Shown: positions 16,841 through 25,930 of the stretch, in pieces
How positions within the stretch are numbered: the first letter of the stretch is position 1
Layout: every line of letters begins with the position of its first letter
NCBI GenBank assembly: GCA_005843805.1
Contig: SZXY01000073.1
Location: 1 to 37,325 of the forward strand
Direction: 5' to 3'
From: Chlorobium sp.
Lineage (GTDB): Bacteria; Bacteroidota; Chlorobiia; Chlorobiales; Chlorobiaceae
Length of the DNA: 37,325 bases
Made by a program: the position numbers and the translations under genes
The notes under the pieces: generated by a model
The model's database searches: none
What the model was told of the DNA's origin: nothing
What the model saw: only the letters and a program-made list of their open reading frames with translations

Positions 16841-17719
16841 ATGGAGCCTGAAGAAAAAGGAAAACCGAAAACATTTCGCGGCAGTGCAGGTATGAAAAAA
16901 AAGCATAACCCGGACTCTCTTGGTGTTGTCATCACCGGTGGAAGCAAGGGGGTTGGATATGCTCTTGCAGCAGCCTTTCTTCTGGCTGGTGACCGCGTGG
17001 TTATATGCGGAAGGAATTTGCAGCGGCTGGAGGATGCATTACATTCGCTCCGCCAGCTCGTGCCTCAGGGAGAGCTCTTTGGTATCGAGTGTGATGTTGG
17101 TGATCCTTTGGGCGGAAAGGCACTTGCTGAGTTTGCTTCTGTCCGGCTTGGCATAGTTGATCGCTGGATAAACAATGCCGGGAGTGCCGGGAAGTTGAAA
17201 CGACCTTTATGGGAGCTTCATGCCGATGATATTCTTGAAACCTGTACGACCAATCTTTCAGGCTCCATATTGCTTTGTGCCGAAGCTGTCAGAGTAATGG
17301 CGCGTCAGCCTCATTGGCCTGAACCGCGCTATCATATTTTCAATATGGGTTTTTCTTCGACTGGAGCGTCCTTCTCCCGTTCTGCGGTGCCGCACAAGGC
17401 GTCGAAAAGGGGGGTGGCAGAAGTGACCCGTTTTCTCTCCCGTGAGTTGAAAACAGCCGGAAAAACAAGCATCGGTGTTCATGAGTTGAGCCCCGGTCTG
17501 GTGCTTACCGGACTGTTGCTTGAGGGTATTTCGCCCCAGTCGCGTCGGATTGTCAATGTCATGGCCGAGAGCCCTGAAAAAGTTGCATCTGTGCTGGTGC
17601 CGAAAATACGATCCATAACTGGCAGCAATCGTTCTGTAAGGTATCAGCCTTTGGTTTTGACCTTCTGGAAATTGCTTGCGGGATTGCCGCAGATTTTTGC
17701 AAGCAAGGATATTGAGTGA
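16841..17719 (+). CDS. Short-chain reductase resembling chlorophyll b reductase (NYC1/NOL)
   Basis: A 292-residue SDR. The NAD(P) motif is TGGSKGVGYA (about 32-41) and the NNAG motif WINNAGSAG starts near residue 109. Segments GIECDV, WINNAG, TNLSGSILLC, HIFNM, GVHELSPGLVLTGLL and ESPEKVASVLVPKIR closely recall plant NYC1/NOL, which reduces the C7-formyl of chlorophyll b. The usual catalytic Tyr of YxxxK is His185 here (HKASK, Lys189), so activity may be altered. ATG 16841 follows GGGAGG with almost no spacing; ATG 16892 is an alternative start just before the domain. Bacteriochlorophyll modification is a plausible role. Confidence 0.78.
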   Translation: MEPEEKGKPKTFRGSAGMKKKHNPDSLGVVITGGSKGVGYALAAAFLLAGDRVVICGRNLQRLEDALHSLRQLVPQGELFGIECDVGDPLGGKALAEFASVRLGIVDRWINNAGSAGKLKRPLWELHADDILETCTTNLSGSILLCAEAVRVMARQPHWPEPRYHIFNMGFSSTGASFSRSAVPHKASKRGVAEVTRFLSRELKTAGKTSIGVHELSPGLVLTGLLLEGISPQSRRIVNVMAESPEKVASVLVPKIRSITGSNRSVRYQPLVLTFWKLLAGLPQIFASKDIE

Positions 17720-17747
17720 CTGAAAGGTTTTGTGTGAAGCCGCAGCC

Positions 17748-18497
17748 TTATTTGTTTTTCCCGAAGCTTGCGATCATCTCTTTCCAGAGGCCGAGATAAG
17801 CTTTTGCTGCAAGAGCGTTTGGCATGACGGCATTGAGTGGTGCGCGGTAGATGCCCATTTTTTCAACTTCGCAGTTGCAGGGGATTGTCTGGGAGAGGAA
17901 CCCTGGAGCATTGCTGTACTCGGTCAGGATATCACGGTGCATTTTTTTCTTCTTTTCCACCATGGTGAAAAATGTCATAATTTTGGTGGTGTCGAGTTTA
18001 TTGGCTTTGAAAAAATCGATTAACTGGGTGTATGTTCTTATTGAGAGTGTCGTAGGAATCATCGGCACAAGGATGATATCTGAGGCGGCAAAGACACTTT
18101 CGGAGAGCAGTGTCAGGTTTGGCGGGCAGTCAAAAAATATAAACCGGTACTCCTCGCTTAACTCTTCAAGATTTTTCCGGAGTTTTTTCAGGGGCTTCTT
18201 TTTTTCAGCCAGTTCGATATCAAGGTTCCGGTATGAAAAATCCGAGGCAAGCAGGTCAAGGTTTTCAAAATCAGTGGCCTTGATATTGCTGTAGATTGCT
18301 TTGCTTCCCTTGAGAAATTTGTCGCTGTTATATTTGCTGGAGGCGGAAATTCTGAAATAGTAAGAACTCGCTCCCTGGGGATCAAGATCGCATATCAGTG
18401 TCGGTCCGGCATTCAGGGAAGAGAGATAGGCAAGGTTTACTGCTGTTGCGGTTTTGCCGACTCCTCCCTTGATACTGTAAAGTGCTATAGTTTTCAT
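17748..18497 (-). CDS. ParA/MinD-family ATPase
   Basis: A 249-residue P-loop ATPase with the deviant Walker [10 protein letters not shown] (Lys10 and Lys15), Walker A' DLDPQG near residue 38 and a Walker B IFFDCPPN in the middle. ParA proteins dimerise with ATP on DNA and position plasmids, chromosomes or protein cargo. No parB gene or parS-like repeat is adjacent. It is the second gene of an operon with a CHAD protein, starting only 5 bp after that gene's stop with AGGTGA as ribosome site. This suggests a cargo-positioning ParA whose cargo or adaptor is the CHAD protein. It converges with the SDR gene. Confidence 0.92.
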   Translation of the reverse strand: MKTIALYSIKGGVGKTATAVNLAYLSSLNAGPTLICDLDPQGASSYYFRISASSKYNSDKFLKGSKAIYSNIKATDFENLDLLASDFSYRNLDIELAEKKKPLKKLRKNLEELSEEYRFIFFDCPPNLTLLSESVFAASDIILVPMIPTTLSIRTYTQLIDFFKANKLDTTKIMTFFTMVEKKKKMHRDILTEYSNAPGFLSQTIPCNCEVEKMGIYRAPLNAVMPNALAAKAYLGLWKEMIASFGKNK

Positions 18498-18502
18498 TTC
18501 AC

Positions 18503-20068
18503 CTACTGCTCTTTGATAAGGTTTTCAAACAATCTGGCGGTTTCTGCATTGTCAAAATCCCTGAATTTTTCGTGGAATTTCTGTCGTGCCTCTTCCTGTT
18601 TCTGATAAAAGGTTGCCATAAGACCGCCTGTCGAGGCTGCAGGCAGAATTTCTCCGCTTTGTTCCTGGATGGATTCAAGGCGTTGATGCAGGAGGTTGAG
18701 TTGAATGGCAAAATCGACAAAGTTGCCAAGGTTTTCCTGTAGTTCTTTCAATTGCCGGATCACCGGGGCAATGGTTTTGATCGGGAAAAGAGAGGAGAAA
18801 AATTCAAGGAGATAGCGGAGTTTTTTGCACTCGATACGCAGGGTGTGAAGTTCTCCATCAGTTGCTTCAGGGCCGATCCGGCGACCGGTGCGGATTACTT
18901 TTTTCCATGCCTTTTTTATTGAACTAACCGCAACGGCAAGTGTCGAAAGAGTTGCGTCTGGAGGTTGTTCACCTCCGGAAATTACCTTTCGGTTCACAAA
19001 GCTTTCCCACTTTTCAAAAAAGGAGTGGCAGGCATCTGAGGCAAGGTATCGACTGAATTGTTTGTGCAGTGCCTCGCGGGAGAGGGCAATGTCGCTGAAG
19101 AAGAGTTTGAGCGATGGGCGCAGAAGTGGCGGAAGATAGTGGAAACAGGTTTGCTGGCGGAGAAGATAAACATCGCAGTCCCTGAGTTTGTTGCTTCGTT
19201 TGCCAAGTTCCCTGAAGGCATTGAGATAGTATGCAGTTTCCTCTTTGTCAAAAACTCCCTTGAGCTGCTTGAGAATTGAGCGTGTACGGCGTATGGCGAC
19301 ACGATAGTCGTGCAGAAACTCTGAGTCTATATCCTTTCTGATTCCGGTTTCGTTCTGGCGTATGATGGTGAGGGTCGCTTGCAGCAACTGGCGGACACTG
19401 TCTTGAATGATCGCATTTTTTTCGAGATGCAAATGGATTTTCGGGGAGTACTCTTTTACCCTGCATCCCGCAACGTTCATGATAAGCAAGAAGAGATCTC
19501 TGAAATCAAGGGAAGACTCTGTTTCCTGATGTTCTGCCAATGACTTTTCAATGCACTGCATCTCTTTCTGATATCCTTTTAAGGCTCTTATGGAGAAAAG
19601 ATGCGCAAATGGTTCATGTTTCTTTTTACTGACAAGGCTCAATGATTCTGAAACAAGAATAGCAACGGTTTTTTCATTGTCGTCAAGAATACGGTATGAA
19701 TGAGTAAGGGCATCGATGGAGCAAAGTCTGACAAATGCCCTTATTGAGCTGTATGAAGAGAGAGTTTGTCTGGCTTTTCCGGGTGGAAGAGAGTCTGAAA
19801 AAAAATAAGAAGGGTTTTTGCTGAAAAAAAGAGACGTTTTTTCATAACCGGTATCGAGGTCAAGAAGAGAAAGGGTGTTCTTTTTTTTGACCATGACAAC
19901 TCCTTTTTCAAAAACCTGCCATGAAAAGGTGTCATAGAATACTCTTCGTTCTTTGTGCATGGAAAGCTTTTCACAGCGCCATCCAGGAGGAAGCGGGTTT
20001 TCAGGAAGTGGCTCGCTGGAGTTTGCCTGCTTCATTCTGAAATATACAGTTTTTGGGGCAGGGCTCAT
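18503..20068 (-). CDS. CHAD-domain protein with degenerate CYTH-like N-terminus
   Basis: A 521-residue protein. The N-terminal about 150 residues have a CYTH-like remnant ([19 protein letters not shown], 41-59) but lack the ExExK catalytic motif. The CHAD domain spans about 215-510: [17 protein letters not shown] (253-269), a second repeat [18 protein letters not shown], and [11 protein letters not shown], rich in His, Arg and Lys. CHAD domains bind polyphosphate and localise to polyphosphate granules. It is the first gene of an operon with ParA. It may be a granule-associated protein acting as ParA partner. Polyphosphate kinase is encoded about 6.5 kb away. Confidence 0.88.
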   Translation of the reverse strand: MSPAPKTVYFRMKQANSSEPLPENPLPPGWRCEKLSMHKERRVFYDTFSWQVFEKGVVMVKKKNTLSLLDLDTGYEKTSLFFSKNPSYFFSDSLPPGKARQTLSSYSSIRAFVRLCSIDALTHSYRILDDNEKTVAILVSESLSLVSKKKHEPFAHLFSIRALKGYQKEMQCIEKSLAEHQETESSLDFRDLFLLIMNVAGCRVKEYSPKIHLHLEKNAIIQDSVRQLLQATLTIIRQNETGIRKDIDSEFLHDYRVAIRRTRSILKQLKGVFDKEETAYYLNAFRELGKRSNKLRDCDVYLLRQQTCFHYLPPLLRPSLKLFFSDIALSREALHKQFSRYLASDACHSFFEKWESFVNRKVISGGEQPPDATLSTLAVAVSSIKKAWKKVIRTGRRIGPEATDGELHTLRIECKKLRYLLEFFSSLFPIKTIAPVIRQLKELQENLGNFVDFAIQLNLLHQRLESIQEQSGEILPAASTGGLMATFYQKQEEARQKFHEKFRDFDNAETARLFENLIKEQ

Positions 20069-20293
20069 CCGTTTCTGACAGGGGTGGAAGAGTTTGTAAT
20101 AATTACGGTAATATAGCGAGTTTCATTGAAATTATTGTTTTTTTCAAGCAAAACTCATGATGAACGACCCTGAAGGAAATTCTCGTTTATTCTCATTGTG
20201 AGGCTTTTAAATAGAGAGTTTTTTTCATACTTTTGACCACTCAAAAAAAGAGTGTGACAATAAAGGCAGGTTCAATCATTTTTTAATAATCTG

Positions 20294-21337
20294 ATGAGGT
20301 ATTTGTTCTCTTGTCTTCTTGTTTTTTTTCTTTTTCTTTCCGGTTGTTCTTCTCAAAACGGAGAAAAGAAGAGTAAAGAGTCTGTATCGAAAGGGAAGCT
20401 GCAGATCGGTTTGGTTTTTGATGTCGGGGGCAGGGGAGATAAATCATTCAATGATTCGGCCTATAACGGTCTTGAGATTGCGAAGCAAAAGCATGGGATC
20501 AATTTTCTCTATGTTGAACCACAGGGAGAGGGTGCGGATCGAGAGGCTGCATTGCGCCAGATGGCTTCAGACCCGGATATAGGACTGATTATAGGTGTTG
20601 GTTTGCTCTTCAGTGATGATATTACCGCTATTGCTGCGGAATTTCCTGATAAAAAATTTGCCTGTATTGATTATATAAGCAAGCCTGGAGTTGTGATACC
20701 GGCGAATCTTCGTGGAATCGTTTTTGAGGAGAAAAAAGGTTCCTATCTGGCTGGCGCTCTTGCCGGGCTGGTTACCAAAACCAGAACGGTTGGTTTTATT
20801 GGGGGCATGGAGTCCAGCGTCATCAAAAAATTTGAAACCGGCTTTATTGCGGGTGTTCATGCCGTTAATCCCGATGTCAGGGTTATCTCAGGTTATATCG
20901 GTATGACTGGCAGTGCATTCGCCAATCCTGCCAAGGGCAAGGAGCTTGCACTTGGACAGTATGGCAGGGGTGCTGATATCATTTACCAGGCGGCTGGAGC
21001 CAGCGGGCTTGGTGTTATCGAAGCGGCCAGAGCCAGCAAGGGGCTTGTTATCTGTACTGATCGTGATCAGGAATCTGAAGCTCCTGGATTTGTTCTGAGC
21101 AGCATGACCAAAGCGGTTGACAGGGCTGTTCTGAAAACTGTGGAAGATGTGCTGGATGGACGTTTCAAGGGTGGTGGGGTTTCGGTATTTGGTCTTGCTG
21201 ATCGCTATACGGATTATGTATACAATGAAAAAAACGCTGCCTTGATTGGTACGAAAAATCATGAACAGGTAGAGGCTATCCGCACAAAAATAGTTGAAGG
21301 AAAAATTGTTGTCGATGAGACCGCCGTTGTACAATAA
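20294..21337 (+). CDS. Bmp/PnrA-type nucleoside-binding lipoprotein
   Basis: A 347-residue substrate-binding protein of the Bmp family. The lipobox LSGC (Cys18) follows a short hydrophobic signal. The family pattern FDVGGRGDKSFNDSAYNGL (about 43-61) is present, as are LIIGVGLLFSD, FIGGMES and the GADIIYQAAGASGLGV segment. Characterised relatives (Treponema PnrA, B. subtilis BmpA-like) bind purine nucleosides outside the inner membrane and deliver them to an ABC importer. No permease or ATPase gene of such an importer is adjacent here, so it is an orphan in this window. The next gene starts 104 bp on. Confidence 0.9.
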   Translation: MRYLFSCLLVFFLFLSGCSSQNGEKKSKESVSKGKLQIGLVFDVGGRGDKSFNDSAYNGLEIAKQKHGINFLYVEPQGEGADREAALRQMASDPDIGLIIGVGLLFSDDITAIAAEFPDKKFACIDYISKPGVVIPANLRGIVFEEKKGSYLAGALAGLVTKTRTVGFIGGMESSVIKKFETGFIAGVHAVNPDVRVISGYIGMTGSAFANPAKGKELALGQYGRGADIIYQAAGASGLGVIEAARASKGLVICTDRDQESEAPGFVLSSMTKAVDRAVLKTVEDVLDGRFKGGGVSVFGLADRYTDYVYNEKNAALIGTKNHEQVEAIRTKIVEGKIVVDETAVVQ

Positions 21338-21440
21338 TTGTGGATGATAGGGTCGTTCGGGAAGAACACTTCTCCGGAGTACCCTGGCAAGAGCGGAAAA
21401 ATGAATGATTGTTAATTGATAGCTTGAAAGTACATTACTG

Positions 21441-22436
21441 GTGAACAAAAAAATTCTGGTAACCGGGGCGACCGGTTTTATTGGTTCTCGACTGGTGAAA
21501 AAATTGGCAGGCACTTCGGATGAAGTTTTTATACTTGTCCGGAAAAGTTCGGATCTGACCTCTCTGGCCGATGTTTTGGACAAGGTGCATCTTATTTATG
21601 GCGATATTACCAACCTGGCCTCGGTTGAAGCTGCGATGCAGGGCATCGATCTTCTCTATCATACGGCAGGTCTTACCTATATGGGTGACAAAAAAAATGC
21701 ACTGCTTTACAAAATCAATGTTGATGGTACCTGCAATATTTTACAGGCTGCCGCTGCTGCAGGTGTCAAGCGAGTTGTGCATGTCAGCTCCATTACGGCA
21801 GTAGGAATTGCCTTTGACAAAAAACCGGTCGACGAATCTGTTACCTGGAATTTTCACGAGATAAGCCTTGAATATGCAAGAACAAAGCATATTGCTGAAC
21901 TTGAGGTTGCCAAAGCGGTTAAAAAAGGACTGGACTGTGTTATTGTCAATCCAGCCTTTGTGTTTGGCGCCGGGGACATTAATTTTAATGCTGGTCGTAT
22001 CATAAAGGATGTTTATAACCGGCGTCTTCCTTTTTATCCACTTGGAGGAATCTGTGTAGTCGATGTGGAAATTGTTGCCGAAACAATCATGGCGGCTATG
22101 GAAAAAGGAAAAACAGGGGAGCGTTACATCATTGGTGGTGAGAACGTTTCATATAAAAAGCTTGCCGATACGATTTCCCGCATCACCGGCGCACCGAAAA
22201 TACTTTTGCCTCTGCCCTTCTGGATGGCAAAGATTCTTAAATCCGCACTTGACCTCTATAAAAACAAGAACAAGATATCGAAGCTGTTCAACCTTTCAAT
22301 GTTCAGGGTTGCCTCGGAGTTTCTCTATTTTGATTCAAGCAAGGCCAAACGGGAGTTGAACATGCGCTACGAACCCCATGAAAACAGTATCCGTAGTGCT
22401 TACGAGTGGTACAAGGAGCGTAACCTCCTTAACTGA
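21441..22436 (+). CDS. NAD-dependent epimerase/dehydratase, dihydroflavonol reductase-like
   Basis: A 331-residue extended short-chain dehydrogenase. The Rossmann motif is GATGFIG (9-15); HVSSITAVG and Tyr145-x3-Lys149 (YARTK) form the catalytic site; NPAFVFGAGD follows. The sequence recalls dihydroflavonol-4-reductase-like and hopanoid-associated HpnA-type oxidoreductases, which act on sugars or polyprenoid-like ketones; the substrate cannot be set. The start codon is GTG. No neighbours of a clear pathway: a lipoprotein gene upstream, a convergent methyltransferase downstream. Confidence 0.88.
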   Translation: MNKKILVTGATGFIGSRLVKKLAGTSDEVFILVRKSSDLTSLADVLDKVHLIYGDITNLASVEAAMQGIDLLYHTAGLTYMGDKKNALLYKINVDGTCNILQAAAAAGVKRVVHVSSITAVGIAFDKKPVDESVTWNFHEISLEYARTKHIAELEVAKAVKKGLDCVIVNPAFVFGAGDINFNAGRIIKDVYNRRLPFYPLGGICVVDVEIVAETIMAAMEKGKTGERYIIGGENVSYKKLADTISRITGAPKILLPLPFWMAKILKSALDLYKNKNKISKLFNLSMFRVASEFLYFDSSKAKRELNMRYEPHENSIRSAYEWYKERNLLN

Positions 22437-22472
22437 TACTGAGGCGCAGATTCTGGCTGGCTGGCAAGAGCG

Positions 22473-23252
22473 CTATGGCTTCCGGCAAAAGAGTATCATT
22501 CTTGGCGATTCATTTTCCTCAAATGGATCGCCGTCGTAGTTGCCGATAATAGTCTCAACGCGGAATCCCTCCCCCTGAAGCACTCTCACAATCTCACTTT
22601 TACTGTACAGCCTTACCGATTCCTGGAAGGTGAGCTGCTCTTTTGAGGGAGAGGTTATGGTGATGGTTTTGGAAATCCTCTCTCCTTCAAGCTTGCGTTT
22701 TTCATGGATGGAAAGCTCTCCACTGCTTTTGCAGCTCTCTGATAGAAGGGTTCGGGCAAGATGGAGGGGATTGATAAGATCGAGAACATACCATCCTCCG
22801 CTTCCAAGCGTATTGTATACCTTGCCGAGCACTTGGCGATCCTCCTCTTTTGAGTCGAAATAGCCAAAACTGGTAAAAAGCTGAACTACAAGATCATAGT
22901 TTCCGCCAGCAGGAATATGGCGCATGTCGCAGCAGGTGAGTTCTATCTGCAGGAGGTTTCTGGCAGCCTCTTTCCTGGCTTCTTCAAGCAGAAACGGAGA
23001 GAGGTCGTTGCCTGTGACACGGTAGCCAAGCCGGGCCAGTTCAAGGGCGTGACGACCAGCCCCGCATGCAATATCGAGTACGGATACCAAATCAGGGTTT
23101 ATAAGGTCAAGGCCGGAGAGCGAGAGAATGGTATGAATACAGCGAACGGCTTCATCCTTGTCTCTGTGACTGTAGACCGCAAGGTAGAGCGGATGGTTGA
23201 ACCACTCCTCAAACCAGGAACCTGACGGCTTCGTTTCGGAAGTATCTGCCAT
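22473..23252 (-). CDS. Class I SAM-dependent methyltransferase
   Basis: A 259-residue protein with motif I VLDIACGAGRHALEL (58-72), the acidic end of strand 2 in GNDLSP (Asp83), and CDMRHIP as motif after strand 3. It is a typical small-molecule methyltransferase fold; the substrate is unknown. The C-terminal part carries a beta-rich section typical of such enzymes (GFRVETIIGNYDGDPF). Convergent with the epimerase gene, 36 bp apart. Confidence 0.88.
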   Translation of the reverse strand: MADTSETKPSGSWFEEWFNHPLYLAVYSHRDKDEAVRCIHTILSLSGLDLINPDLVSVLDIACGAGRHALELARLGYRVTGNDLSPFLLEEARKEAARNLLQIELTCCDMRHIPAGGNYDLVVQLFTSFGYFDSKEEDRQVLGKVYNTLGSGGWYVLDLINPLHLARTLLSESCKSSGELSIHEKRKLEGERISKTITITSPSKEQLTFQESVRLYSKSEIVRVLQGEGFRVETIIGNYDGDPFEENESPRMILFCRKP

Positions 23253-23290
23253 TGTTCAGGAGAAAACAGGGGAGAAAAGTGCAGGAGAGT

Positions 23291-23314
23291 TCAGGGCATT
23301 CTGCAATGCCCTGA
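23291..23314. other. Perfect stem-loop after the small-protein gene
   Basis: TCAGGGCATT (23291-23300) and AATGCCCTGA (23305-23314) form a perfect 10-bp stem with a 4-nt loop, 17 bp after the stop of the minus-strand 64-codon gene. No U-run follows, so it is at best a factor-assisted terminator or mRNA-stabilising hairpin. Confidence 0.5.
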
Positions 23315-23331
23315 GTCGATTTCCGGCGTGA

Positions 23332-23526
23332 TTATTTTGCGTAATCGCTGATTGCTTTGGTCAGGATCGCTTGTTCATTTTCCCCGTTGGGAATACGGAC
23401 GTTTTTCTCGACGAATTTCCATGCATTGGTTTTTTCTGACTTAACAGAAAAGATAAGTTTGGCAACCTTGAAATCACTTACTCCGGTTTTTTTGCCTTTA
23501 TCTCCAAACGTTTGTTTCTTTGCCAT
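23332..23526 (-). CDS. Small basic protein, 64 aa, unknown
   Basis: A 64-residue, lysine-rich protein, probably cytoplasmic. The middle (KLIFSVKSEKTNAWKFVEKN) faintly recalls DUF4295-type small proteins of Bacteroidetes (KSxKTxAxxFxEK), but I cannot confirm this. It has an ATG start and a complete frame, a flanking hairpin and intergenic space on both sides (about 80 and 100 bp), consistent with a stand-alone small gene. No function is assigned. Confidence 0.7.
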   Translation of the reverse strand: MAKKQTFGDKGKKTGVSDFKVAKLIFSVKSEKTNAWKFVEKNVRIPNGENEQAILTKAISDYAK

Positions 23527-23629
23527 GACTTGTACGGTAGTTCTTTTGGTTAATACACTGTCCTCTTGCTTATAGCTCGGTCAAAAAGAAAGTGAAAGTA
23601 ATAAAAATATAGCCGATAATCAAGTATTC

Positions 23630-24976
23630 TCAAGAATGAATTGTTCTTACACTCTCTTCAGATTCAAGAAGTCTTCCTTTGTGAAAGATTCCGCGTGCTT
23701 TTCCTTTCAGGGAGCGATTAAGAAATGGCGTGTTGGATGATTTTGATTTCAAAGCATCGGCAGTGACGCTCCATTCTGCAAGAGGATCGATGATTGTAAA
23801 ATTGGCCTGCTCCCCCGGCTTGAACAGAATTGGTTTGAGGTTCATGATTTTTCTTGGATTGACCGAGAGCAGTTCAATGGCGCGGGAGATGGTAATGACC
23901 TGTTTATCAACCAGTTCCGTTATGGTCAGGCCTACTGAGGTTTCAAGGCCTATAATGCCGAATGCCGCCTGGTCTGGAGGACACTCTTTTTCATGGGAGG
24001 CATGAGGTGCATGGTCTGTTGCAATGGCATCGATAGTTCCGTCAGCAAGGCCTTCAAGCAGTGCATCGCGGTTTTCTTTGGAAGAGAGCGGGGGTTTCAT
24101 GATATAATTTCCCTTGCGTTCAGCAAGAAAGAGATCCTCGTCACAGAGGGTGAAGTGGTGTGGCGTTACTTCGCAGGTAACCTGCAGTCCATCACTTTTT
24201 GCCTTGCGGACAAGATCGAGCGATTCCCGTGTGCTGATATGGGCAACATGGTAACGGGGTCTTCTGAGAGGGTCGTGCAGTTTGTGCTGTTCAAGATAGT
24301 GCATCAGCAGAAGGTCTCTCGATAGCGTTATGGCTTCTGAAACATCGGGAATTCCTTTAAGGCCGAGTTTTGTCGAAAACAGTCCTTCATTCATGACCGC
24401 TTTCTCGGTCAGTGATCTCTCTTCACAGTGCTGAATAATGAGGAGGTCGAAGTTTGAGGCATATTCAAAAGCCAGTCGCATGATCTGGCTGTTCTGGATG
24501 GCGGCACCGTCATCGGAAACAGCCGTAACTCCGTAAGAACGGAACTTTCCAAACGGAGCGAGGTGTTCACCCCTGCTTTCGACGCTCATGGCTCCGATGA
24601 CCTCGATATCAATGGGAAGCGTGGTTGCATGATGACGGATGTAGGCAACGCCGAGTGGACTGTCAATAACCGGTTTGGTGTTTGGCATAAGTGCGACACC
24701 TGTAAAGCCTCCTGCGGCGGCGGCATTTGCACCGCTTTCAAGTGTTTCCTTGTATTCCTGTCCAGGTTCCCTGAAATGGCAGTGCATATCGAAAAGACCC
24801 GGAGCAAGTATCTGTCCGCGAAGATCGATAACCTGGTCTGCGGGTGAAGTGGAAATAGTTTCATTACCGAAAACGACCGATTCGATGACTCCGTTCTCAC
24901 CAACAGTTACGGTACCGGTAAGATCGAGCTGTTCAAGAGGATTGAGAATACGGGCTTGCTGAAAAATAAAGCTCAT
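23630..24976 (-). CDS. pyrC: Dihydroorotase, class I
   Basis: A 448-residue cyclic amidohydrolase that closes carbamoyl-aspartate to dihydroorotate in pyrimidine synthesis. The signature DMHCHFREPG with zinc ligands His65 and His67, the substrate-binding MPNTKP, and the distal ATDHAPH motif with the catalytic Asp are all visible. The length fits the class I, PyrC-of-Bacillus-like family. The gene lies downstream of the FAH-family gene on the same strand with 14 bp between, so the two are co-transcribed. Confidence 0.95.
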   Translation of the reverse strand: MSFIFQQARILNPLEQLDLTGTVTVGENGVIESVVFGNETISTSPADQVIDLRGQILAPGLFDMHCHFREPGQEYKETLESGANAAAAGGFTGVALMPNTKPVIDSPLGVAYIRHHATTLPIDIEVIGAMSVESRGEHLAPFGKFRSYGVTAVSDDGAAIQNSQIMRLAFEYASNFDLLIIQHCEERSLTEKAVMNEGLFSTKLGLKGIPDVSEAITLSRDLLLMHYLEQHKLHDPLRRPRYHVAHISTRESLDLVRKAKSDGLQVTCEVTPHHFTLCDEDLFLAERKGNYIMKPPLSSKENRDALLEGLADGTIDAIATDHAPHASHEKECPPDQAAFGIIGLETSVGLTITELVDKQVITISRAIELLSVNPRKIMNLKPILFKPGEQANFTIIDPLAEWSVTADALKSKSSNTPFLNRSLKGKARGIFHKGRLLESEESVRTIHS

Positions 24977-24990
24977 GGTTCTATTACATT

Positions 24991-25719
24991 TTAAGAGGGT
25001 TTGTCAACTCGTGCCTGCAGTTCAACAAGCTCCCGCCTGTTAGCGGAACTGTTTGGTGGCAGGGAGAGTATCGCTTTCAGCGTATCTCCGGATGTAACCC
25101 TGCCGACGCCAGCCGGCGTTCCTGTAAAAACAAGATCCCCGCTGCGTAATCCGTAAAGATACGACAAATAATGAATAAGCATGGCCGGTGTATGGAGCAT
25201 TTCCGAAACGCTTGCATGCTGAACCTGCGAGCCGTTAAGTTCAAGAGATAGCTCGAGATCGGGCGGAATTTCCGTATTATCGAGAGGTACAAAATCGGAA
25301 ATCAGGGCACTTTTTCTGAATCCCTTGCTTTTCAGCCAGGGGTTTCCGGCTTTTTTGGCGGCAAGCTGCACATCACGCAGTGTCATGTCAAGTCCAACGC
25401 CGTAACCCTTGATATGAGTGGTGGCATCCTCAATCGAACATCCGTCGGTTGATTTTCCTACAAGCAGCAAAAGTTCTGCCTCATAATGCATGTTGGCCGA
25501 AAGTGGTCGATCCTGAAACATTGGCATGACAATCACTCCGGAGGTTTCAAGGGCTGTCGGGGGTTTCATGAAAATGATCGGTTCCCTCTCATTTTCGGGC
25601 TGTGCCTCTGGCACTTCTCCTTCAAGTTGCAGCATTTCCCTGGCATGTTCCAGATAATTTTTGCCGACACAGTAAATAGCTCCAGGAGCAATGGTTCTTC
25701 GATCAATCAGCTTTTCCAT
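24991..25719 (-). CDS. Fumarylacetoacetate hydrolase-family enzyme
   Basis: A 242-residue FAH-fold protein. Conserved elements: GAIYCVGKNYLEHAREM near the N-terminus, IIFMKPPTAL, the metal-binding region around YEAELLLLVGK, GYGVGLDMTLRD, and the C-terminal FTGTPAGVG. FAH-family members hydrolyse or decarboxylate acylpyruvates and oxaloacetate with Mg2+. From sequence alone it is close to acylpyruvase/FAHD1-type enzymes; the substrate is not set. First gene of an operon with pyrC. Confidence 0.9.
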   Translation of the reverse strand: MEKLIDRRTIAPGAIYCVGKNYLEHAREMLQLEGEVPEAQPENEREPIIFMKPPTALETSGVIVMPMFQDRPLSANMHYEAELLLLVGKSTDGCSIEDATTHIKGYGVGLDMTLRDVQLAAKKAGNPWLKSKGFRKSALISDFVPLDNTEIPPDLELSLELNGSQVQHASVSEMLHTPAMLIHYLSYLYGLRSGDLVFTGTPAGVGRVTSGDTLKAILSLPPNSSANRRELVELQARVDKPS

Positions 25720-25813
25720 ATTGTTTAGTAGAGAGGGTTGCCTTGATTTTCTTCTGTAATACTTTTATCAGGTGATATTATTGAGTGAACAATGATGTTA
25801 ATAAAGGGCATTG

Positions 25814-25840
25814 ATAGAGAGAAAGCTCTCTATTTTAGTA
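25814..25840 (+). other. Stem-loop with U-rich 3' side upstream of the 5-formyl-THF cyclo-ligase gene
   Basis: ATAGAGAG (25814-25821) and CTCTCTAT (25826-25833) form an 8-bp stem with a 4-nt loop, followed by TTTAGTA. It lies in the 210-bp divergent intergenic region, not after a gene. If transcription starts upstream it could act as a leader attenuator. No 6S RNA-like structure was recognised here. Confidence 0.3.
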
Positions 25841-25930
25841 TTTTACGTTTGATAATGTACAGGATCCATTCGAATATTGTGTGGTGGTATCAAAAACATT
25901 GAACGGCCGGGTATGGCTGGATGGAGCACT

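Noticed and set aside
17748-18497. ParA as a plasmid or chromosome partition gene
   Set aside because: No parB gene, no parS-like repeats and no replication gene in the vicinity; the operon partner is a CHAD protein instead.
20239-20254. CACTC-GAGTG inverted repeat before the Bmp lipoprotein gene as a terminator
   Set aside because: The arms are only 5 bp with a poly-A loop and no U-tract, and no gene ends there.
25720-25930. Possible 6S RNA before the 5-formyl-THF cyclo-ligase gene
   Set aside because: 6S RNA often precedes this gene in proteobacteria, but the region shows no long central-bulge hairpin and is only about 210 bp with just one 8-bp stem.
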